Under the pieces are notes generated by a model that ran no database searches, was not told the DNA's origin, and was given only the letters and a program-made list of their open reading frames with translations. Positions 20,846-30,466 of a stretch of DNA of 32,078 bases are shown one piece after another (position 1 is the first letter of the stretch; each line of letters begins with the position of its first letter). This stretch comes from Azolla pinnata (taxonomy: Eukaryota > Streptophyta > Polypodiopsida > Salviniales > Salviniaceae). The position numbers and the translations under genes are program-made. The stretch spans positions 1 through 32,078 of the forward strand of contig JBBBWG010003048.1 in assembly GCA_037176905.1 (NCBI GenBank), written 5' to 3'.

Positions 20846-20952
20846 ATCCAGAATATAAAGAAGGGAAGACCTGCTGGCCTAGGATTGAAGTCTCCACGCC
20901 TGATGATAGATATTTCAAAGAACTCCCCTATCCTCATCTACAATTTGACAAG
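20846..20952 (+). other. Exon-like open segment upstream of the NIPP1-type gene
   Basis: 107 nt lie between a splice-acceptor-like ACAG and a donor-like AAG|GTAATT. One frame is open for 35 codons with protein-like composition (GKTCWPRIE, PDDRYFKELPYPHLQFDK). Joined to the next exon at 21437 that frame meets a stop at once, so it does not extend the NIPP1 protein. It may be an untranslated exon, a captured gene fragment, or a relic exon. Family not recognised. Confidence 0.35.
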
Positions 20953-21441
20953 GTAATTTCCTTTTTTGTTACTATATATCAGGGTATTGTGGTCTGCCAT
21001 TATCCGTTCTCCTTCTATCTCGCATCTATCCGGTGGTTCTGTTTCTATGAATGGTCTACATGAGAGATAATTACTCTAAGAATAATACTCTAATTTCTTT
21101 GTTTTGTCCATGGCAATGTTTATGTTTAAGGTGTACATTGGCTAAATATACTCTAACTCTGATTGATTTTGATTGAACCTTTGAATTTTAATTATTTTAT
21201 TGTTGCAAATTAAAGTGTTAAGATACACTCATGATGATGATTTTCTTTTCAAGAAGTAGCGTCAAGAATCTCAATGTTAAGATTCAACTTTGTTCTTTGA
21301 AGCTTTCATAGATCTTACGGGACGGTTATGCTTAGTCAAATGTTTGATATAATATATGTTTTATGTGCACTTTTCATATATATCTTCTATTGAGTCCTCA
21401 TTTGACACTAATTCTGTGAATGTGTTCATTCTACAGCCGTG

Positions 21442-23691
21442 ATGCACAGGTATAGTTTGGATAGGTTCAAGAAAGCTCAGGCAGCTGAGCCATTTTCAGT
21501 GAAGAATGGAGAGACTGTTGCGTCTGTTGCTGTACAATTGAGAGATCCTGTTATACTATCAAGTATAAATAATCAATTGGATAACCAAATAAATACAATT
21601 TCAAAACCGACAGAAGTTGAACCATCTTTAACTCAAATTACTAGTGTGGGTGGTGGACAATCAAATTGGCAACCACCAGATTGGGCAGTAGAACCTCGAC
21701 CAGGACTTTTCTGGCTCGATGTTATGAAAGATGGAGAAGTTGTTGATAAGATTGCATTAGAGAAAAAGAGGCACATTTTTGGCCGACAAGCAATAATGTG
21801 TGATTTTGTTTTAGATCATCCGTCTGTGTCCCGACAACATGCTGTGGTATTACAGCACAAGAATGGCAGGTTCGTCTTCTCTTAGTTTCCATGTGAATGA
21901 TGCAAGCTTCTATTCTTTGCTGCTCCTTGTGTTTTATCTGCAAAGAATTAATTTTTTTGAAGGTTTTGTATTAATTATCTTTAAGACATTGTTACAAAAC
22001 TCTTATCTTCTGTGGTACTGATTGGCATTCAATGTATTTTGAGTTTTTGTTTTCAGAGCCTTGTGCATTTTTTCTTTCCAAATGGTAGAGTTTGCGAACC
22101 ATACCTTATGAATAAAAGTGTGCAAATCAAGTTCTTGTTCAGGAAACACAATAACTGCTCTCACTTTTGATGCTGAAGGAATGAATTTCCTGGAGAAATA
22201 GTCCCTCTAAATAGAATCATGGGTCCATACATTTGCTCTGATGATTAAAGGCCACCTCAGTTCCTTAGAGTTATTTGTAATTCTAGAGCTACTTGTTCAT
22301 TAGAATAGAGTACAGTAACCTGGTAAAACAGAACGATTGGGGGTATATGCTGTTCTCATGTTGTTAAGATCCTGTATATTCGTTTCTAGACCATATACTT
22401 GGATATTCCTAAGGGTCTTGACATTTGTTTTGAACTCTTATTTTTATTCCTTGATGCAGTTAGGTTTTCATGAAAGATTCAGCAAGTTGTCACCATAGAT
22501 TATTTTAGTGCTGTTAGCAAACGTCTCAAATCTATGATGACCACTTGGATGCATCTCTTATAGTCAATATTTAGTTGGCACTGATGTTTTTTTAGAGTTA
22601 TGAATCTATTTGGCTTATGTTTGAGTTGTGAAATTATTGCTGAAGTTGGATTTGTTAATTGTTAACTGACATCTGGTTTGAAGTTCTGGATATTGTTAGA
22701 AACTACATAGTGTTAGAAAGCACTTGTCCTGAGGTTCCTTATCACAACTTGATTGTTGGGCACTTAAAAAATGATTAGATTTTATGATTCCTCTTTTATT
22801 TTCTTGGGATTTCGAGAAATGGTAGTTTTCAGAAATTGTTTATGCATTGTTTTACAGTTATGTAGCATACGTCAGTTTTGAATATGATCTCAATTGCTTT
22901 TCTTGTTGTTTTGCAGTATTTTCGTGATTGATATGGGTTCAGTGCATGGCACATTTGTTGCTAATGAGCGCCTCAGTAAAGATAGCCCAGTTGAGCTTGA
23001 AGTTGGTCAATCCCTAAAATTTGCTGCTTCATCTCGAAGTTATGTATTGAGAAAGGGGGAAGTTAAAACACCACATTCATCAAAGCTGCCTCCCAATTTT
23101 GTGCTGCCTCCACCACCTGATCCCTCTGATGAAGAAGCAGTCGTTGCTTACAATACCCTTCTTAATAAGTTGGGTATGACATCTGCTATTAGACCAGGAG
23201 AATCACAAAATGTGTTGACCAAACGACCCACTAAAAAGCTTAAAAAATCCAAAGTGACTTTTAGAGATCAATACAATGGAATCCTTGTTGAGGTGGTTGG
23301 TATATCTGATGGAGCGGATGTAAGTATGGAGCCAGGACCTTTGGGAGTCAAAGAAGGTTCCCTTGTCGGAAGATTTGATGATCTTGTTGAAGTAACTGTG
23401 ATTCCAAAAGAGAAGAACACAGAAAATTCCACTCATAGCTCCCAAATAAAGAGCTCATCCAAAGGTGTGACAGAAAAGCTGCAACAGTTTCTTGAGAAAG
23501 TGAAATCTCCTAACAAGGTTGGGCTGTATGATGATTCCCTTGCGGCCCCAGTCGGTGCTTCATGGGCAACAACTTCAGTTAATAGTGAAAGTGGAGCATC
23601 TGTTGTGGATGATAAGATCAAGGATAGCAAGGAGAAATCGTCGACCTTTGATGATGATCTCGATGACCTTTTTGGTGATGTTGGAAGCTGA
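21442..23691 (+). CDS. NIPP1: NIPP1-type FHA-domain protein (nuclear inhibitor of protein phosphatase 1)
   Basis: Homologue of nuclear inhibitor of protein phosphatase 1 (animal PPP1R8). Family knowledge: a nuclear scaffold whose FHA domain binds phosphothreonine partners and whose RVxF motif docks PP1. Coding exons 21442-21869 and 22917-23691, 1203 nt, 400 residues, about the length of plant homologues. Start: ATG after a splice acceptor (CTACAG at 21431-21436) gives MHRYSLDRFKKAQ, matching the conserved N-terminus, so a 5' UTR intron exists. WQPPDWAVEPR precedes the FHA domain (about 88-190), which keeps Gly114-Arg115, Ser130-Arg131-x-His133, Asn141-Gly142 and HGT (153-155). The intron (1047 nt, GT-AG) splits the domain at Gly142/Ser143. 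PP1 docking motif KVTF at 255-258; then a conserved EEAVVAYNTLLN (215-226) and EPGP-VKEGSLVG stretch, and an acidic tail DDDLDDLFGD. Intact; tail to tail with the TM9 gene. Confidence 0.93.
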
Positions 23692-24999
23692 AAGCTGATT
23701 TTCAGTATTTGGGATATATCTGATATCAATCCTATGACTGCTTGGAGATGTGCTATATCTTTATATAGGCATTTGTGGTATAGAGGGAATGCAATTTGTT
23801 GTATCATCATCGCACAACCTGCTTACTACTTCCATGCCGTTTCTCTGGTTTGGAGTTCGGTAATATAGATGAGATGATAGCTATATCTTTGACATTGGAG
23901 TTTTTGCAAGGATTGTTCATCCATAGAAGCGGGAGAGAGAACCTTGCAACTTGGAAGTTAACCATTGATAAATGATTTGCAAATTGAGGCAGCTTTCTTA
24001 AGGTTTTTGCTCCCGTGGTTCCAAGAGTAAAAAATGAAATCGTTCTAGTTAAAGTCAATCTTATGGTGCTTGGAGATGTACTATATATATCTACTTAACA
24101 GTGTGATCAAAAGTTCCGAGTTTTGAAGCTGAAACATCACGTGGAAGTAGTAATCTCTGTGTTCCTAATTGATGTCAACAAAGTTTACAAGAATGGAAGG
24201 CATTATTAAAGACTATACTGAGGTAAATAATATTCACTGGTACAAATTTGAAGTTCCTGTTAGTATTGAGGCATGGCTCCAGCATAGCTTTAGGACTACA
24301 GAACTGTATTCAGCAAAACATCCTACCACAACAGATTTACAAGCAAAATAGTGGAGCTCAGCAGTTACTACTACAGAATTTCCTTGTAAAGTCTGCAAAG
24401 CTGATCAAGCGTGCCCAAGCTAAACTACAAAGAGAATTGTACCAGAACATGCGTTGTTTTCTTTGTGAAGCTATTGCAAAAGCCTAGACAGGCATGGCTT
24501 AAGCAAAGGCACCACTGCTTTAGATCTATAATCTCATAATCAACATCCATCATCTCATAAATCAATTCTCTTATCATAACTCAGTGTATGCATGTCCATT
24601 GTCCAGACTCCTACCCAAATCTTTGGCATCTGGAAGCATACAGAAGCATTTAGTGAGCATAAAAAAGCTGATCGCACTACGAAGGCATTTTACATGGAAC
24701 AATTTCGTATGTGCAAAGATTCTTATGTTATGTATTCCAATTTCCAACAAAGATCCTTCATGGAAAATTACATAAAAATGATCTGAATGCTCAAAAAGGC
24801 AATATAAACTGTTAAACTCTGGAGGATCACATCTTCTGTATGCTACCCAGAAACGTGACTAGTTCACCGTCGTCTCAATACATCTACAATGAGCCAATTG
24901 TTACTTTGTGATGGTATTGAACCAAATTCATACCATGTTAAGTGATACTCGCACACCAAGGTTTTTTTCTGCGCTCCACCGTTTACATATGAGTCTATA
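23692..24999. other. Region between the two convergent genes
   Basis: Holds the 3' UTRs of both genes and no third gene. A short repeat, (G/T)GCTTGGAGATGT(G/A)CTATAT, occurs at about 23739 and 24067. Open stretches at 24169-24786 have no recognisable content. Confidence 0.6.
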
Positions 25000-27900
25000 T
25001 CATTCACATTTGATTGATCGATAAATATGCCGGACAAAAAACAAAGAAGCTCTGAACCCCACTGCTCCTAACATGAGGAAGAAACCGTAACATATACATG
25101 TCATATAACCAAAATAGAAGGAAGTTTGCATGAATCCTGTCATGTCCGAGCGAGCAAAATAATAGTAAAAGCAATAGCCTAGCACAAAAGCACCCGTTGA
25201 ACCTCCACACAAGACCGACCTGCAAAATCAAACATTAAAACACAATGTTGGAGAAGATAATCACTCAAGAGTGCATAAAAAACAAGAATACACACTCCTG
25301 TATTTATTAGATATATTACATAATAATTTTGATAAACTGCTTTACCTCCACCACCACCGGTGATCTTCAACTGCTAACTGGAAATATGTCAGGGCTATGG
25401 TGATAAAAGCTGTCACAATGATCAAAATTATGAAAACAATGAAGAGAATGCTGTAGATGGTGTAAACTTTGTGGCCCCAGACACTCGCAAATATGTAGTA
25501 TAACTCGATATAAATGGCACTGAATGGAAGGAAGCCTGCCATTGCCATCTGTGGGATTGCTCCTCGATACCATGGCAATGGAGGAATCTCTCTAGGGAAC
25601 TTTGTAGTTCTGCAAGGGGCTTGAAACTCCATTCTGCTGTTTTTACCAGCCACACCCCCCAAGACCAACAGTGGAAAGGTAACCAATGTCCATATGAGAA
25701 GGATAACAATTATGGTGCCAAATGGCAATGCTGCTGTAGAGTTATAGGCAATAGCGACAGAGTTCAGGAAACAGAAGGTCAAGAACAAGGGACCACAGAA
25801 CAGGAAACCTGTAAGTATCAAGTTGCGAACCTGCGGATGAAAATACAAAAGATTCAGATTCTGAAGCTTGATCAAATTTGAAAAAATATAGAAAAAAATC
25901 CACAAACAATAGATGCATCAACGTTTCCAAGCACCGAATTGACCTGGTGGATAATAAAAGAAGCTTACCCAATTGACACCTTCAAGCTGTTGATAGAAGG
26001 AAGATGCACTATAGCCTGCAATCCCTGACGTGAGAGCATATATAATAACAAGTGCACTGTAAAGAGCACCTCTGTTGTATGGGTAGAACACTCCCACAAG
26101 AGCTAACAAGAAAATGAAAATCGCACTGCAATACAAAGTGTAAATATGCTAAGAGTTCCAATATTCATCTCAACATCATACCATAATCTTTAGAGAACAG
26201 ATCAAGAATTTGAATAGCACACTTACAGAGTGAGCAATTGAGTGCCACTTCCAAGGACAGCACAAAAGAGGGACTTATGTGTAGGATATCTGAATACATC
26301 ACCATGGATATACTTCCAACCTGTCTCTTCTTGGTCATCTGCCATCTCTTCATCCCGTGAATACCTATTAGGAAACCAGCAAATTACTTCGTGTATTACA
26401 TGGATAGAAAACCCATATTACACTGCATATGCACCATTTATTGAAGTACACGAATACATTTCGAACAATATTTTATGGAAAACACTTACTTGATGAAATC
26501 ATTCTTTAGGACACGCATCAAAATGGTGGCAAGAAAACCAGTGAGAAGGAGGACTGTCACACATGAGTTGATGATAGAAAACCAATGTATCTCCAGATGC
26601 TGAGGGAGAAAGGAGTATTTTGCATATTTTTCCATACGCTTTTCGAAGGGCTTTTCTGTCTCTTTCCACTTAACAGAGTATTGGAACTCAACTTCAACTG
26701 CTTTATCTTCTGTTATATCTACAGTATAACTCCGATCTGTGGCCACACTGATCTCAATAACTCGGTCATCATTGTAAAGTACCTCAAAATGTACATGAGT
26801 ATAGAGCAAGTATTTCATGTCATGTTCATCTACTTTCCCCACAAAACCCCAAATAGGTAGGTCATCGTAATACATCTGAAAATAGTAGTCTTTCTTCACT
26901 GCCTCTCTAAAAGCTTGAACATCTTCAACCGAGAGTGTCTTCTTGCACAAAGACACTAGATTCTTGTCCTCCCTGAAGTTCAGCTCGTACTTAGCATGAA
27001 CCATGCGATCCCCGTTTAGTACTTCACCAAGATCCTCCCTCTTCTCAGTCACCTGAGCTGAAAGATATACATTTCCAAAAAAAGAAGAGTTATCAAAGGC
27101 TAATATGCCTTCAAAATTTATGAAGATATAGATGATATCAAGTAGAGTAGAACCTGGAGGACAGAAAGGCAGATCAAAATATCGATAGGTTTCGCTGTGC
27201 AAAAACAACAAAAAAAACGAATATGAAGATATGATGATAAAAAGTGCTTCATAGCCAACTGCATTTATTGAGCTATATACAATCTAATTCGTTACCTCTA
27301 TGCCGTTCACACTCTACATAAATCTAGTATCGTACTTGCTCTTTTACCTTATAAGTTAATATTGTACAATCATCTTCAAAGTTTACATCTAGCAAGTTGA
27401 TTAACAATGCATTGTACACGTTATCTCATAAATGGGATTTTGAAGTACTTCCATTGTGTAACTATGTATGTTTAAATCCAATGCATGTAGCTCTCATCTC
27501 AAAATAAAATTGTGTTGAACAACAATGCTTTCATTCCTTCCCGAAACCCTAAACCCTAGACAAGCTGTAGATACCTAATCCAATATTTAGCATAAAATAG
27601 TCCTCAGTGTCTAAAGTTAAAATTAAAAACCATACAAACGTCCATTTTTTATTCAGAAGCTATTGATGTCCAGGAAAAAGATATTTCTTCCATCCACAGT
27701 TCTTATGCACTTACATAATATTAACAAGAACAAGGATTTTAACAACAATACCACCATGAATGCATTAAACTTTCAGGATTCCAACCAAAAACGATCTATG
27801 CTATACCACCTACTATTAATATTATGCATGCTGAAACTCTAACTCAATATGGCGGAAAACTATTGTCTGAAGTTTTGGATAAGGTTTCTATGCATGTAGA

Positions 27901-29516
27901 AAGGGAACTTGGATGACAAAAAAGAAGCATCCAAAGTTGCAGATAAACCTGTGGATTTCTACCAAAATCTGTGTGTGGTATATCCTACTTTGCCTGATGC
28001 CTTTGATGCATGACTAAAAGGAGCTTGGATGATATATAAATTCCCCAGTTATCCAAACTTCAGTTTGGTACTGCAGAAAACTTACCACGTGAAGTTTCAG
28101 ATGTTTTTCCGCCAAAATCTGTATATGCCATGCCGCATACTTCTTCTAATAATCTAATGCATAATCATATGGAAGCCTTGATGAAAAAAAGATCCCCGTT
28201 ATCCAAACATTACTTCCATACTACAGAAACTCATCATTTGAAGTCCCCGTCCAAATAAATTACAATGCCTAAAGTTAAAAACATCTATACACTTATTCCA
28301 TGTAAATTATTTGAAGGAAAAATACCGTCATAAGTACACCACTAATTGGGCAAATAAATTGTTGCAGAAACCAGAAGTAACTCGAATTGCTTTCCAAACT
28401 AGGCTCTCCCTAATTCTTCCATATTGACTACATGAAAGAATGCCCAAAGGATTGCTTACATTCCATTGGACCAATCCACATAAAACTTACTCAAGGCATA
28501 TCATGATGATGATAAGTTCACTCTGCATTGTATCATGAGTGAATGAAAATGAAATATACACCACCGCTTTCAACACTCTTTGAATCTACAGTTAAAGTTT
28601 AAAAATTCCTCTAGCTAACAAAGGAAATTAAGACCTCAGAAGGGAAATCAAGTGAAGAAAGAGAGCCATACGGCAGTAAAACTCTTAATTTCTGTTAGTC
28701 GACAGGATACAGCTAAGGTCTGATTTGTACAAAGAAGAAACAAACTGAAGTCAATAAAATCTTAAAGGATTAAACTAGAGAATGTAAAGCATACTGCATC
28801 AGTAAGTATTAGGGAGCTCAACGACAATATCTACAAGCTCTAAGAAGCTCAAAATCCAGTTAAAAGATGAAAACTCGAGCTAAAGGGAGATGCATAAATG
28901 CTAAAGAACACGGAGAAGAAACAGGAGGAGGAGGAGGAGAAGAAGAGGAAGGCACAAGGAGGAGAGACGAGGGTTCCATCATCCGGAATCGATCGAACGA
29001 AGAAAGAGAAAAGATACCCCCACAGCCAAACAAAATACATCCCAATGAGTACATCAAAACAAAAACAATCTAGAAAAATGTGCCTTTCCTTGGATACGAT
29101 TCGACCTGAAACAAGACTGAGAAAACAAGAACAGGGAGACGAGGTGAGATGAGATGCGGTAGGATGAGATAAGATGGGAGAGATGGTGGAGGATTCAGAG
29201 ATTAGGGTTTTAAGCTTAGGGAAGGGTGGGGACAATGTACATACCTGGGGTTCTGGAAAGGGCCGACCTTGTTGGCGTAGAGGGGGACAGGGTCACCGCG
29301 GGCGTATTTGTGATCAGAAGGGCTGGACATAGCCACAAGGATGAGGGTTGGAGAGGACGAGAGGGAGATGAGGGCGAAGAAGAAGAAGAAGAGGAGGAGG
29401 AGGAAGCAGGGGGAGGAGGTCAGAGAGGTGCTTGATCTGGAGCGGGAGGAGGAGCTGGAGCTGGAGCTGGAGCTCGCCATCGCCATCGCCATCGCCATCG
29501 CCATCGCCATCGCCAT
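25000..29516 (-). CDS. Transmembrane 9 superfamily protein (nonaspanin, plant TMN2-4 type)
   Basis: Multispanning Golgi/endosome protein of the TM9/nonaspanin family; the sequence is closest to the Arabidopsis TMN2-4 (TM9SF1-like) group. Coding exons on the minus strand: 29516-29245, 27194-27154, 27057-26490, 26364-26227, 26125-25969, 25830-25346, 25219-25000; 1881 nt, 626 residues, all joints in phase with GT-AG ends. N-terminus: (Met-Ala)7, ten Ser, then a hydrophobic signal core (FLLLLFFFFFALI, about 38-50). Luminal domain with YANKVGPFQNP, ETYRYFDLPFC and DDLPIWGFVGKV. First membrane span at HWFSIINSCVTVLLLTGFLA, then eight more, with FYPYNRGALYSALVIIYALT, GPLFLTFCFLNSVAIAY and GFLPFSAIYIELYYIFASVWG. 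It ends RHIYRSIKCE, carrying the family's C-terminal KxD/E sorting motif. Looks intact. The N-terminal repeat before the signal is unusual, and any of seven Met codons could start. Confidence 0.95.
27058..27153 (-). other. Intron 2 of the TM9 gene: 96 nt, stop-free and a multiple of three
   Basis: Family alignment (FC-PPG then VTEKREDLGEVLNGD) requires its removal. Donor CCAG|GTTCTA (weak), acceptor TTTCAG|CTCAGGTG. Read through, it stays in frame and would add 32 mostly hydrophobic residues (LLDIIYIFINFEGILAF) to the luminal domain. This is the definition of an exitron-like intron. Confidence 0.75.
27195..29244 (-). other. Intron 1 of the TM9 gene (2050 nt)
   Basis: Donor CCCCAG|GTATGT at 29244 and acceptor TTTGCACAG at 27195 split the codon for Ser in NPS. 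It contains the repeat array at 27783-28250, a telo-box-like AAACCCTAAACCCTA (plus 27545-27559), an AAAACCCTAA on the gene strand near 29206, and a GA/CT-rich block at 28915-28975. No nested gene was recognised. Confidence 0.85.
27783..28250. repeat. Three diverged intronic tandem copies, 150-178 bp apart
   Basis: The start motif CCAAAA(T/A)C-(G/A)T(C/G)TAT occurs at 27784, 27962 and 28112. The copies also share CTTGGATGA, CC(C/A)(C/A)(A/G)TTATCCAAAC and a GAAGTTT-like end. Confidence 0.6.
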
Positions 29517-29645
29517 AGCCGTAGCCGAATGACCCAAGTAGAGGGAAATCTCGGACACAGAGGCGAGGGAGGTGCTTGATCTAGGACTGGGGCTGCAGAT
29601 GGAGCTAGCTGGACCTCGCCATCGCCATCGCCATCGCCATAGCCC
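29425..29645 (-). repeat. Tandem duplication (period 144 bp) around the TM9 start codon
   Basis: GAGGTGCTTGATCT starts at 29425 and 29569, and each copy runs on to a GGAGCT block and a run of CGCCAT hexamers (seven at 29475-29516, four at 29617-29640). The left copy is the coding start of the TM9 gene; the right copy lies upstream of it. Confidence 0.8.
29605..29640 (-). CDS. Candidate upstream mini-ORF of the TM9 gene
   Basis: In the upstream copy of the duplicated start region the minus strand reads MAMAMAMARSS and stops (36 nt including the stop). It ends 88 nt before the main start. If the transcript starts to the right of 29640 this is a uORF built from the same hexamer as the protein's own N-terminus. 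Whether it is transcribed cannot be told from the sequence. Confidence 0.4.
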   Translation of the reverse strand: MAMAMAMARSS

Positions 29646-29694
29646 GAAAGCTCAGAGCAGAAGCAGGTCCTCCGCCGCTATCTTTACATGTACT

Positions 29695-29830
29695 AGCTGT
29701 ATACGTATACATACGGTGCGCATATACGGTGCCGTATGTATACGTGTATCTCACGTATGTACGTATTTGTTGTGCCGTATCACACGCATGGGGCATATGC
29801 ACATATGATATGTGTCTATGTGGGGTATGC
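29695..29830. repeat. Alternating TACGTA/GTAC/CGTATG tract
   Basis: Imperfect alternating pyrimidine-purine sequence with several short palindromes (TATACGTATA, TACGTACGTA-like, GCATATGC). This base pattern can favour Z-DNA or cruciforms. Confidence 0.6.
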
Positions 29831-29837
29831 ATTAAGA

Positions 29838-29920
29838 GATGATGATGGTGGTGGTGGTGATGATGATGATGATGACAATGATGATAATGGTGGGGATGAT
29901 GATGGTGGTGGTGGTGGTGG

Positions 29921-29970
<50 letters not shown>

Positions 29971-30065
29971 GTGATGATAGGATGATGATGGTGATGGTGG
30001 TGATGATGGTGATGATGATGATGGTGACGGTGATGATCATGATCATGATCATGATGATGATGGTG
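29838..30065. repeat. (GAT/GGT)n trinucleotide array, about 225 bp
   Basis: Long interrupted runs of GATGAT and GGTGGT, followed by GAAGAA and CAGCAG runs (30065-30095). Open frames on both strands are products of the repeat, not genes. Confidence 0.95.
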
Positions 30066-30095
30066 AAGGAAGAAGAAGAAGAAGCAGCAGCAAAT

Positions 30096-30418
30096 GGAGC
30101 TGTTTCCGGGGATTATTATATAGATAAAAAAATATTGATGGTTATTTCCTTCAAGCTCCGCTTCGATTCCACCAAACCTTGCGTCGAGCCGCACACAAAG
30201 ATTCCACCTGCTCGCCCCTGTCCCCGTGTGCTTCTTGCATTTTCTGAAGCCCAAGAGGCCAGCAGCAGCAGATTGCAGTTGTGCTAACACTGCCCTGACC
30301 TGAAGTGCCGGATGATCCCCAATCCAGTCTCTGGAAACATCTGTACTGAATCTCATCCTCATCCTCACCCTCATCACCACCACCACCACCATTGTGATCC
30401 ACTACAATTCGATGGACC
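30096..30418. other. Upstream DNA, nothing recognised
   Basis: Mixed sequence with a short (CAT/CAC)n run at 30352-30395. No supportable gene. Confidence 0.5.
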
Positions 30419-30460
<42 letters not shown>

Positions 30461-30466
30461 CATATA
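30419..30466. repeat. (TG)n(TA)n compound microsatellite
   Basis: About 12 TG units followed by TATATATATACATATA. Confidence 0.95.

Noticed and set aside
27545-27559. Telomere-like CCCTAAACCCTA
   Set aside because: Fewer than three units inside an intron; a telo-box at most, not a telomeric tract.
28849-29235. 128-codon minus-strand open stretch with Ser/Phe runs
   Set aside because: Lies in intron 1 of the TM9 gene, driven by a GA/CT-rich tract; no recognisable domain.
29736-30287. 183-codon open stretch with long Asp/Gly and Met runs
   Set aside because: Product of the GAT/GGT microsatellite; the opposite strand is equally open.
29832-30392. 186-codon minus-strand open stretch with His and Ile runs
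   Set aside because: Same microsatellite read from the other strand; no conserved domain in the unique part.
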